Shown here: positions 5,678 to 11,971 of the stretch, in pieces
How the letters are laid out: each line of letters begins with the position of its first letter
How positions within the stretch are numbered: position 1 is the first letter of the stretch
Assembly (NCBI GenBank): GCA_031411575.1
Contig: JANOBJ010000378.1
Span: 1-12,480 of the forward strand
DNA: 12,480 bases
DNA from: JANOBJ01 sp031411575
Lineage (GTDB): Bacteria > Pseudomonadota > Gammaproteobacteria > Burkholderiales > Burkholderiaceae_C
Direction: 5' to 3'
Translations under genes and position numbers: made by a program
The notes under the pieces: model-generated
The model's input: only the letters and a program-made list of their open reading frames with translations
What the model was told of the DNA's origin: nothing
Database searches by the model: none

Positions 5678-7635
5678 GCCGTCTGCAAGGCAGGTACAGC
5701 TGAAGAGTCGACCAGTTCCGGCATCTCCAGCAAGGGTGAGGTCAAGTCCACGAGCTTCACATCGAGCTGGCGCAGCGTGACTTCCTGAGCCTCAATCTCG
5801 CCGATGCGTTCGCTCAGGCCGCCCGCCGCTTCCTGGATGCGCTGAACGGCTTCCAGGCGGCGTCCAATATTGCGACGCCGTTCGCGCAACTGCACATCAA
5901 GCTGCGCAGCCGCTGATTTGTTCCAGAGTTCCACGTCGCCCAACGCCGATTCGTACACCACGCGAAGCCGCGTCGCAAGCGCGCGCACCAGCCGGTCAGC
6001 AAATTCGGGTTGGGCGAGCTTGAGCGCGTTACCAACACCGAGGTATTGCATATGGCTTTTCTCGACCAACTGCAGATCGCGCGCATAGCGCGCCATGTCG
6101 GGCTCTTTGGGCGCCTGAAGCGAGAACCCATGCTCTGCATTGAGCTGTCGAAAGGCCCCGTTGAGCATCGACTGGATATCTGTACTCAAACGATTGGCCT
6201 TTTCAAGCTTCTGCAGCAGGCGGGCAAACGTTTCGGAATAGGCTTTCTTCACGCCAAGTTTGATCCCCGGCTGGCGCAACACCCGATTGAGTTCCACCAG
6301 CTCACTTTTTAGCGATTTGGAGCCAAGCAAGTCAAACACCTCACGCAGCAGCTTGAGGTGCACGGACCGGACAGCCTGAATCTTGGCGCCGCTGACATCG
6401 AATTCGGTTTGCTCCTGCTCGATGCGCGAACGCATGTGACGGATCACCGTCGCATTCTTGCCGCTTAGCCCCCGAAGCTCCAGCGTCTGCTCAGCCAGAT
6501 CACGGCGACGCATGCCGATGACGCGACCAGCCTCAGACCGCAGGCTGGCGATGCTGCCCGACACGGCAGCGCGCAGGATCTTCTGGCGGCGGCCGAGCAG
6601 CCCCAAACCCAGCGCACTCTCCAGTCGGGGCAAACAACTGGCCCGAAGCAAGGCGCCATCGTTGGTCACTTTGGCCAGCAGCCCCTTCTGCGCGGATACC
6701 GGAATTACCTGATCGGCGCCGACCCCGAGAATCTCCGCTGATGTTGCACATTGGCGATCAATCTGGGCCTGTACCTGCGCGGGCGTACTGAGCTGGTCCC
6801 ACATGGTGTCCACTTTGTTCAGCACGACCAGGCGGGTGTCAGCGGTGTCGCTTTCCGTGATCAGGTGCTCTCGCCATATCGACAGGTCTGAACGCGTGAC
6901 GCCGGTATCGGCCGCGAGAATGAACACCACCGCATGGGCTTGCGGGATCAGGCTCACGGTCAGTTCCGGCTCGGCACCGATCGCATTCAAACCCGGCGTG
7001 TCCAGAATCACCAACCCCTGCTTGAGCAGCGGATGTGCAATATTGATCAGCGCATGCCGCCACTTGGGCACTTGCACCCGCCCATCGGCGCCGACCAGCG
7101 GGTTGTCGTCGGGCGTGTCGTCATGCCAAAAGCCCAGTGCACGGGCCTCTTCACGTGACACATGGCGCACCTCGGCCACTTTCTCCATGGCCTGTGCCAG
7201 TTGGTCCGCGTCGTTGACATCCAGGTCCACACGCGTCCATTTTTCGGGCGCCATGCGCCATTCCATCAATGCCTGCGGTTCCAGCCGTGTTTCGATCGGC
7301 AGCAGCCGCAGACACGGCGGCACCTCGGCGTCGTAGCCCAGTTCGGTGGGGCACAGGGTGGTGCGGCCAGCGCTGGCCGGCATGATGCGCCGCCCATACT
7401 CGGCAAAGAATATGTCGTTGATGAGATCATAATTGCCGCGCGAAAAATCGGCCACGAACGCCACCATCACTTTGTCGGCGCGGACCTGGTTTTCCAGGCG
7501 CTTCAGGCGCTCTTCAAGACCCGCGTCGAGCAGGTCATGGTCCTTCATCCATTCACCCAGCAGTTTGAGGCGCAAGGCGAATTCACGCCGCCACATGCCG
7601 TGCTGGTCAAACTGGTCGTTGAAAGAAAGGCTCAT
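5674..7635 (-). CDS. dynamin-family GTPase-like protein with degenerate P-loop
   Basis: 653 aa, no signal peptide and no clear membrane span. An N-terminal helical segment (about 1-55) precedes a G domain. G1 is V-A-D-F-S-R-G-N-Y at 61-69. Dynamins normally have G-x4-G-K-S, so the catalytic Lys (now N68) and the Mg-binding Ser (now Y69) are both replaced. The other motifs persist: switch threonines T92/T93 in GRTTLCPTEL, G3 DTPG at 212-215, G4 NKVD at 273-276, and a G5-like VSAQKG at 313-318. G1 to G3 is about 143 residues, long for the family. After about 350 the protein is helical and charged, like a dynamin stalk or neck. The name dynamin-like comes from this layout; the cellular role is unknown. 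It has its own GGAG Shine-Dalgarno 6 nt before the ATG and a candidate promoter at 7657-7686. It lies between mutM and mutY on the same strand and overlaps mutY by 4 bp. Confidence 0.88.
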   Translation of the reverse strand: MSLSFNDQFDQHGMWRREFALRLKLLGEWMKDHDLLDAGLEERLKRLENQVRADKVMVAFVADFSRGNYDLINDIFFAEYGRRIMPASAGRTTLCPTELGYDAEVPPCLRLLPIETRLEPQALMEWRMAPEKWTRVDLDVNDADQLAQAMEKVAEVRHVSREEARALGFWHDDTPDDNPLVGADGRVQVPKWRHALINIAHPLLKQGLVILDTPGLNAIGAEPELTVSLIPQAHAVVFILAADTGVTRSDLSIWREHLITESDTADTRLVVLNKVDTMWDQLSTPAQVQAQIDRQCATSAEILGVGADQVIPVSAQKGLLAKVTNDGALLRASCLPRLESALGLGLLGRRQKILRAAVSGSIASLRSEAGRVIGMRRRDLAEQTLELRGLSGKNATVIRHMRSRIEQEQTEFDVSGAKIQAVRSVHLKLLREVFDLLGSKSLKSELVELNRVLRQPGIKLGVKKAYSETFARLLQKLEKANRLSTDIQSMLNGAFRQLNAEHGFSLQAPKEPDMARYARDLQLVEKSHMQYLGVGNALKLAQPEFADRLVRALATRLRVVYESALGDVELWNKSAAAQLDVQLRERRRNIGRRLEAVQRIQEAAGGLSERIGEIEAQEVTLRQLDVKLVDLTSPLLEMPELVDSSAVPALQTA

Positions 7636-7656
7636 GGGTCTCCAGAATCACCATTC

Positions 7657-7686
7657 AATATAGCATTGCGTCCGCGCCCCGACCAA
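7657..7686 (-). promoter_or_regulatory. candidate promoter for the dynamin-like gene and mutY
   Basis: The minus strand has -10 TATATT at 7662-7657 preceded by TGC, an extended -10. TTGGTC at 7686-7681 lies 18 nt upstream as a half-matching -35. The predicted start is about 15-16 nt before the ATG at 7635, leaving room for the GGAG ribosome-binding site. This would let the GTPase-mutY pair be expressed apart from mutM. Confidence 0.45.
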
Positions 7687-7699
7687 GCCTCGCGGGGCC

Positions 7700-8515
7700 T
7701 CAGCGTTTCTGGCAAATCGGGCAAAAATAGGTCGATCGCTGGCCCTGGCGCAGCAACCTGACCGGAGTTTTGCAAACCCGGCAAGGCTCGCCAGCACGGT
7801 CATAGACCATCGCATCCAGTTGGAAGTAACCCGATTCGCCCTGCGCGTTGGAGAAATCCCTCAGCGTACTGCCGCCCTTCAGTACAGCCCGCGCCAGCAC
7901 ATCGCGGATGGCGGCGTGCAAACGCGCCGCCCGCGGGCCGCTGATCGACGACGCAGAAACCGTAGGCCGGATACCCGCGAGAAACAGCGCTTCGGATGCA
8001 TAAATGTTACCGACACCCACGACGATGTCGCCCGCCAGCAACACTTGTTTGATCGCCGCCTGCCGCCCTTTGAGCGCCTGGTGGAAGGCGCCCAGGTCGA
8101 ACCCCGCTTCCAGCGGCTCCATACCGAGGCGCCCCAGCAGCTTGCGGGCCATAGCGTCCGTTTCGCCCGATGCATACACAACCGCACCGAAACGCCGGGG
8201 ATCGTTGAGCCGCAACACGCCGCGGGTCGTGACCAGATCAAAATGATCATGCGGCCCCGGAACGGGTTGGGCAGGCGCGAAGCTCAGACTGCCCGACATG
8301 CCCAGGTGCAGCAGCAAAAGCCCGCGGTCCAGGTCGACCAGCAGGTACTTGCCTCGGCGCCGTACACCCAGCACCCGCGCCGCGGCCAGTTCGGCAGGCA
8401 AGCACCCCAGCGGCCAGCGAAGAGGTTTGCCCATCCGGGCCGACAGCACCGTTGCGCCGGCGATCCGGTCGGCAAAACTGAGGCGGGTGACTTCAACCTC
8501 GGGTAGTTCAGGCAT
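7700..8515 (-). CDS. mutM: formamidopyrimidine-DNA glycosylase MutM (Fpg)
   Basis: 271 aa, the usual size. A bifunctional glycosylase/AP lyase that removes 8-oxoG opposite C and formamidopyrimidines. The mature N-terminus starts with the catalytic proline, and MPELPEVEV supplies P2 and E3. K56 in RRGKYLL is the conserved DNA-contact lysine. LNDPRRFG and the helix-two-turn-helix NIYASEALF are present. The C-terminal zinc finger has C245, C248, C265 and C268 (C-x2-C-x16-C-x2-C) with the essential R260 in QRSTYFCPIC. Nothing is missing. The ATG at 8515 is fixed by the need for MPELPE at the N-terminus; no clear Shine-Dalgarno precedes it. It is divergent from the TPR gene and 64 bp upstream of the dynamin-like gene on the same strand. 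Confidence 0.98.
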   Translation of the reverse strand: MPELPEVEVTRLSFADRIAGATVLSARMGKPLRWPLGCLPAELAAARVLGVRRRGKYLLVDLDRGLLLLHLGMSGSLSFAPAQPVPGPHDHFDLVTTRGVLRLNDPRRFGAVVYASGETDAMARKLLGRLGMEPLEAGFDLGAFHQALKGRQAAIKQVLLAGDIVVGVGNIYASEALFLAGIRPTVSASSISGPRAARLHAAIRDVLARAVLKGGSTLRDFSNAQGESGYFQLDAMVYDRAGEPCRVCKTPVRLLRQGQRSTYFCPICQKR

Positions 8516-8553
8516 AAGTTAAATGGTTAACGGCGTTGGATTATTATGGGTTG
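8516..8553. promoter_or_regulatory. divergent mutM/TPR control region
   Basis: A 38-bp AT-rich gap. For the plus strand, TTAAAT at 8519-8524 and TATTAT at 8542-8547 are separated by 17 nt, and the -10 ends 6 nt before the ATG at 8554. For the minus strand a CATAAT hexamer is available but lacks a -35. No Shine-Dalgarno is visible for either gene. Motif-only inference. Confidence 0.35.
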
Positions 8554-10320
8554 ATGACTTGTCTGAACCGGCTCAAACCTCTCGCGGCCCGATTGAGCGT
8601 GCTGTCCGTCCTGGCTGCTTTTGCCTCGCAGGGCACTGCCCAGACCGCACCTTCAACCGCTCCCGTTGCGGTGGATAGGCCCGTCTTGTCGTCGGCCATC
8701 GACGCCGAACTGTTTTACCAGTTGCTGCTGGGCGAGCTCAATACTGCGGCGGGTGAGCCCGGCGCTGGCTACTCGCTGATCCTGGACGCTGCGCGCAAGA
8801 CCAACGACGCCCAGGCCTACCAGCGCGCCGTTGAGATCGCGTTGCAGGCACGCTCCGGCGATTCGGCACTGCAGGCCGCACGTGCCTGGCGCCAGGCGCA
8901 ACCCGCGTCGCGCGAAGCCAACCGCTATGTGCTGCAAATCCTGATCGCGCTGAACCGCATTGCCGAAACCACCGAGCCGCTGAAGACCGATCTGGCACTG
9001 GCTGACCCCAAAGAGCGGTCACTCGCGATTGCGGCCATCCCGCGCCAGTTTGCGCGCGCCACCGACAAGAAGCTCGCCGCGACCACGGTCGAGCTAGCGC
9101 TGACAGATGACCTCGCCAAGCCCGCCACCGCCTCGGCCGCGTGGACCACGGTCGGGCGGATGCGCCTGGCCGCGGCGGATACCACGGGCGCCGTCGATGC
9201 CGCGCTGAAGGCGCAAGAGTTTGACGCGCGCTCCGAAGGGCCGGCGCTGCTGGCGCTGGAATTGATGGACCCCAAGGTGCCGCGCGCCGAGCCGATTGTG
9301 CGCAAGTACATGGAGGGCAAGCCCATGCCTGAGCTGCGCATGGGTTATGCACGCGCCCTGCTGGACGCGCAGCGCTACGCCGAAGCATCCCAGCAGCTCA
9401 AGACCGTGACCGTCGAGAAGCCGGATTTCGCCGATGCCTGGCTGGTGCAAGGCACGCTGCAGGTGCAGGACAACCAGGTGGACGCAGGCGAAGCCTCGCT
9501 CAAGCGCTACATCGGTCTGGCCCAGGAGCAGCGTGCCGGCGAGGAGCGCAACCGTGGTCTGGCCCAGGCTTACCTGTCGCTGTCGCGCATTGCCGAGCGG
9601 CGCAAGGATTTCGTTGCGGCCGAAGCCTGGCTTAACCGGATCGAGAATTCACAGGATCTGGTGAGCGCGCAGAACCGGCGGGCGTCGTTGCTGGCGCGGC
9701 AAGGCAAGCTCAATGAGGGTCGCCAGCTGATCCGCTCGCTGCCCGAGCGCAACGAGGCGGAGGCACGCGTCAAGCTCATGGCCGAGGTGGAATTGCTGCG
9801 CGACAACAAGCAGTACCGCCCTGCCTATGACCTGCTCGCGCAGGCCGCTGCCAAAGCGCCAGCCGATTCCGAACTGCTGTACGACCAGGCCATGCTCGCC
9901 GAAAAGCTCGGCAATACCGACGAAATGGAGCGGCTGCTGCGTCGCCTGATCGCCGCCAAGCCCGACTACCACCACGCCTACAACGCACTGGGCTACTCGC
10001 TGGCTGATCGCAATGTGCGGCTGCCCGAGGCCCGCGCGCTGATTGCCAAGGCGTTGGAGTATGCGCCGGGTGATCCGTTCATCAGCGACAGCCTGGGCTG
10101 GGTCGAGTTCCGCCTGGGCAACAAGACCGAAGCGGTTCGCATCTTCGAAATCGCCTACAAGGCGCGTCCGGACGCGGAGATCGCCGCACATTTTGGCGAG
10201 GTGCTGTGGAGCATGGGCCAACGTGACCGTGCCCTGTCGATCTGGAAAGAAGGCCTGCTGCTCAATGCCGAGAACGAGACACTGCAGGAAACCCTGAAGC
10301 GCCTGCGCGTGAAGCCGTGA
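8554..10320 (+). CDS. exported tetratricopeptide-repeat protein
   Basis: 588 aa. An N-terminal signal peptide is likely: basic start (MTCLNRLKPLAARL), hydrophobic core SVLSVLAAFAS, possible cleavage after GTA near residue 30, then a Thr/Pro/Ala-rich linker. This suggests a periplasmic protein. The body is built of helix pairs. The clearest TPRs are in the last ~150 residues, for example AYNALGYSLADRNVRLPEA, then SDSLGWVEFRLGNKTEAVRIFEIAYKARPDAE, then ALSIWKEGLLLNAEN. The middle (about 60-430) looks like degenerate repeats. I chose ATG 8554 because it gives a classical signal peptide; TTG at 8536 or 8551 are alternatives. It overlaps lolB by 4 bp (GTGA), so the products are probably coupled. 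That suggests an envelope role, perhaps as a scaffold, but no specific function can be assigned. Confidence 0.9.
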   Translation: MTCLNRLKPLAARLSVLSVLAAFASQGTAQTAPSTAPVAVDRPVLSSAIDAELFYQLLLGELNTAAGEPGAGYSLILDAARKTNDAQAYQRAVEIALQARSGDSALQAARAWRQAQPASREANRYVLQILIALNRIAETTEPLKTDLALADPKERSLAIAAIPRQFARATDKKLAATTVELALTDDLAKPATASAAWTTVGRMRLAAADTTGAVDAALKAQEFDARSEGPALLALELMDPKVPRAEPIVRKYMEGKPMPELRMGYARALLDAQRYAEASQQLKTVTVEKPDFADAWLVQGTLQVQDNQVDAGEASLKRYIGLAQEQRAGEERNRGLAQAYLSLSRIAERRKDFVAAEAWLNRIENSQDLVSAQNRRASLLARQGKLNEGRQLIRSLPERNEAEARVKLMAEVELLRDNKQYRPAYDLLAQAAAKAPADSELLYDQAMLAEKLGNTDEMERLLRRLIAAKPDYHHAYNALGYSLADRNVRLPEARALIAKALEYAPGDPFISDSLGWVEFRLGNKTEAVRIFEIAYKARPDAEIAAHFGEVLWSMGQRDRALSIWKEGLLLNAENETLQETLKRLRVKP

Positions 10321-10814
10321 GGGCGCGCCCGCTCGTCAGGCTCGGGCTGCTGATTGCTATAGTATTTATAGCAGGATGTGTCCAGTTGGCGAGGACCCCG
10401 GGCACTAAAAGCACTGAAAATGCGTTTTGGAGCGGTCGCCTGTCACTGCAGGTTGACAACGCGCCGACGCAGTCATTTGCGGCGGCGTTTGAACTCAAAG
10501 GCGGTGCCGCCGCTGGCGAATTGGCGCTGTTCTCGCCGTTGGGCAGCACGCTGGCGCAACTCAGCTGGGCGCCCGGTCGCGCCACCCTCAACGCGGACAG
10601 CCGCGAGCAGCAGTTTGGCTCACTCGATGCACTGGTGGCGCAGGCAACCGGCACCGCCATCCCGGTCGCCGCGCTGTTTGACTGGCTGGCTGGCACGCCC
10701 ACCCCGGTGCCGGGCTGGCAGCCCGACTTGTCGCGGCTTGGCGCGGGTCATCTGGCAGCCCGCCGAACCGACCCGCAACCGCTGGCCGACCTGCGCGTGG
10801 TGCTGGATCGTTGA
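10317..10814 (+). CDS. lolB: outer-membrane lipoprotein LolB
   Basis: 165 aa including the signal. LolB accepts lipoproteins from periplasmic LolA and inserts them into the inner leaflet of the outer membrane. It has a lipoprotein signal: basic MRARPLVRLG, hydrophobic LLIAIVFIAG, and lipobox I-A-G-C with C21 lipidated. Residue +2 is Val, not Asp, consistent with outer-membrane sorting. FWSGRLSLQV, the beta-strand block AAAGELALFSPLGSTLAQLSW and LFDWLAGTP match LolB's unclosed barrel. At 165 aa it is shorter than E. coli LolB (207), as seen in other betaproteobacteria. The start is GTG 10317 inside the TPR stop (GTGA overlap). A 7-bp palindrome, TGCTATA/TATAGCA, falls in the signal-peptide codons. 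Confidence 0.9.
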   Translation: MRARPLVRLGLLIAIVFIAGCVQLARTPGTKSTENAFWSGRLSLQVDNAPTQSFAAAFELKGGAAAGELALFSPLGSTLAQLSWAPGRATLNADSREQQFGSLDALVAQATGTAIPVAALFDWLAGTPTPVPGWQPDLSRLGAGHLAARRTDPQPLADLRVVLDR

Positions 10815-10861
10815 CACGCCGCTGAAACGCCGCAGGTGGCGCCACAGCAGCGCTGCGCCGA

Positions 10862-10875
10862 CCCGGCAAGCCGGG
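10862..10875 (+). other. GC-rich hairpin between lolB and ispE
   Basis: CCCGG-CAAG-CCGGG makes a 5-bp stem with a 4-nt loop (a 6-bp palindrome on DNA) within the 80-bp lolB-ispE gap, 19 nt before the ispE ATG. No T-tract follows, so it is not an intrinsic terminator. It may shape the 5' end of ispE mRNA or mean nothing. Nothing else is recognisable in the gap. Confidence 0.3.
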
Positions 10876-10894
10876 CCACACCGATAATCGCCAC

Positions 10895-11746
10895 ATGAAG
10901 GCGCTGTACGACGTCCCGGCTCCGGCCAAACTCAACCTGTTCCTGCACATCACCGGGCGCCGGGCAGACGGCTACCACCTGCTGCAATCGGCGTTCATGC
11001 TGATCGACTGGTGCGACACGCTGCACTTTGAGCGGCGCAATGACGGCCTCATCAGCCGGGAAGACACGGGTGCCGTCCTGCCACCCGATGATCTGGTGGT
11101 GCGCGCGGCCCGTGCGTTGCAGGCGGTCAGCGGCGTCTCGTCCGGCGCACATATCATGCTGGAAAAGCGCGTACCCATGCAGGCTGGCATGGGTGGTGGC
11201 TCGTCGGACGCGGCGTCGTGCCTGCTGGCACTTAACCGCCTGTGGGGGCTGAACCTGCCCCTGGAGCGCTTGCTGGAAATCGGCCTGGAACTCGGTGCCG
11301 ACGTGCCGTTTTTCCTGCACGGCGGCAGTGCCTGGGTCGAGGGGATTGGCGAGCGGCTGACACCGTTGGCGCTGCCGCCAGCCCGCTTTGTGGTGGTCAA
11401 GCCACTTGAAGGGCTGGACACCGCCTCGATTTTCAGCGCGCCCGACCTCAAACGCGACACCGAAACTGCTATAATTTCAGGCTTTGCTGCAAACCCGTAT
11501 GACTTTGGAGTCAACGACTTGCAGCCGGTTGCGAGCCGGCTCTGCCCGTCAGTTGGCAAGGCGCTCAACTGGCTGCGCACGCAGGGGCTGCAAGGCCGCA
11601 TGACCGGCTCGGGCAGCGCGGTGTTTGCAAGGGTGTTGCATGAGGTGGATTTGGCGGGCGCAGACGCGTCCTGGCAGGTCCGGATATGCAACAATTTGGA
11701 TGTCCATCCTTTGGCGGGTTGGGCATCCAGCGACAGGTTTCGGTAG
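10895..11746 (+). CDS. ispE: 4-diphosphocytidyl-2-C-methyl-D-erythritol kinase IspE
   Basis: 283 aa, full length. It phosphorylates CDP-ME with ATP in the MEP pathway to isoprenoid precursors. It is a GHMP-family kinase: motif 1 PAPAKLNLFLHITGRRADGYH (about 8-28) contains active-site K12, the ATP loop PMQAGMGGGSSDAAS spans about 94-108, the catalytic Asp D136 lies in LGADVPFFLHGGSAW, and motif 3 GRMTGSGSAVFA is near the C-terminus. The ATG at 10895 is placed by MKALYDVPAPAKLN; upstream there is no obvious Shine-Dalgarno. It lies 80 bp after lolB and 25 bp before tRNA-Gln, the common lolB-ispE-tRNA-prs order of betaproteobacteria. An extended -10 promoter at 11467-11475 lies within the coding region. 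Confidence 0.97.
   Translation: MKALYDVPAPAKLNLFLHITGRRADGYHLLQSAFMLIDWCDTLHFERRNDGLISREDTGAVLPPDDLVVRAARALQAVSGVSSGAHIMLEKRVPMQAGMGGGSSDAASCLLALNRLWGLNLPLERLLEIGLELGADVPFFLHGGSAWVEGIGERLTPLALPPARFVVVKPLEGLDTASIFSAPDLKRDTETAIISGFAANPYDFGVNDLQPVASRLCPSVGKALNWLRTQGLQGRMTGSGSAVFARVLHEVDLAGADASWQVRICNNLDVHPLAGWASSDRFR
11467..11475 (+). promoter_or_regulatory. intragenic extended -10 promoter in ispE, for tRNA-Gln and prs
   Basis: TGC-TATAAT is a perfect -10 hexamer with the extended TGn motif, sitting in GC-rich coding sequence where such a match is rare. The 17-nt-spaced -35 position reads CTCAAA, with no consensus, which extended -10 promoters tolerate. Transcription would start near 11482, about 290 nt before tRNA-Gln and 490 nt before prs. 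From memory, E. coli prs also has upstream promoters within or before ispE. Confidence 0.55.
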
Positions 11747-11771
11747 GCAGCTTTTTGCTGTCAACCCGTGT

Positions 11772-11848
11772 AGGGGAGTCGCCAAGTTGGTAAAGGCACT
11801 GGATTTTGATTCCAGCATGCGAGGGTTCGAGTCCTTCCTCCCCTGCCA
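11772..11848 (+). tRNA. tRNA-Gln (anticodon TTG)
   Basis: A complete 77-nt cloverleaf with encoded CCA. Acceptor AGGGGAG pairs with CTCCCCT (weak A1-U72, as GlnRS prefers), D-stem GCC/GGC, anticodon arm CTGGA-TTTTGAT-TCCAG giving TTG, T-arm GAGGG-TTCGAGT-CCTTC, and discriminator G73, a GlnRS identity base. It is placed between ispE and prs. Confidence 0.96.
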
Positions 11849-11868
11849 GATGTGATCGGCGTCATGTG

Positions 11869-11892
11869 ATTGGGGTCAGAACCCAATTTTTT
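11869..11892 (+). terminator. left arm may act as an intrinsic terminator after tRNA-Gln
   Basis: ATTGGG-gtcagaa-CCCAAT is followed at once by TTTTT, the shape of a Rho-independent terminator, 20 nt after the tRNA CCA. The right arm gives the same structure on the opposite strand. The stem is only 6 bp with three G-C pairs, so termination would be partial. Pairing of the left arm with the right arm would compete with the terminator hairpin. Confidence 0.35.
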
Positions 11893-11949
11893 GCGGCCTG
11901 ATGGTTCAAGAACGCAAGGTCTTCCGAAAAATTGGGTTCTGACCCCAAT
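11869..11949. repeat. perfect 23-nt inverted repeat, REP/MITE-like element
   Basis: Left arm 11869-11891 (begins ATTGGGGTCAGAACCCAATT) and right arm 11927-11949 are exact reverse complements, enclosing a 35-nt loop at 11892-11926. Each arm is also a small palindrome, ATTGGG-gtcagaa-CCCAAT. The element fills most of the 123-bp gap between tRNA-Gln and prs. Closely similar GGGGTCAGAACCCAATT strings are, as I recall, dispersed in many proteobacterial genomes near Y1/RAYT-type transposase genes; that comparison is from memory. No transposase is encoded here, so it would be a non-autonomous copy. Confidence 0.8.
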
Positions 11950-11971
11950 TGATTTGATCGCTGGGCTGCAC

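Noticed and set aside
7676..7698. GC-rich inverted repeat GCCCCG...CGGGGC between mutM and the dynamin-like gene
   Set aside because: The stem is 6 bp with an 11-nt loop and no T-tract on either strand, and it overlaps the suggested -35. It is not convincing as a terminator.
7820..8506. A 228-codon plus-strand open frame opposite mutM
   Set aside because: mutM is complete with its catalytic proline and zinc finger; the opposite frame is Arg/Gln/His-rich with no recognisable feature.
11747..11771. AGC-TTTTT-GCT motif between ispE and tRNA-Gln
   Set aside because: It has a 3-4 bp stem around a T loop, far too weak for a terminator or regulatory structure.
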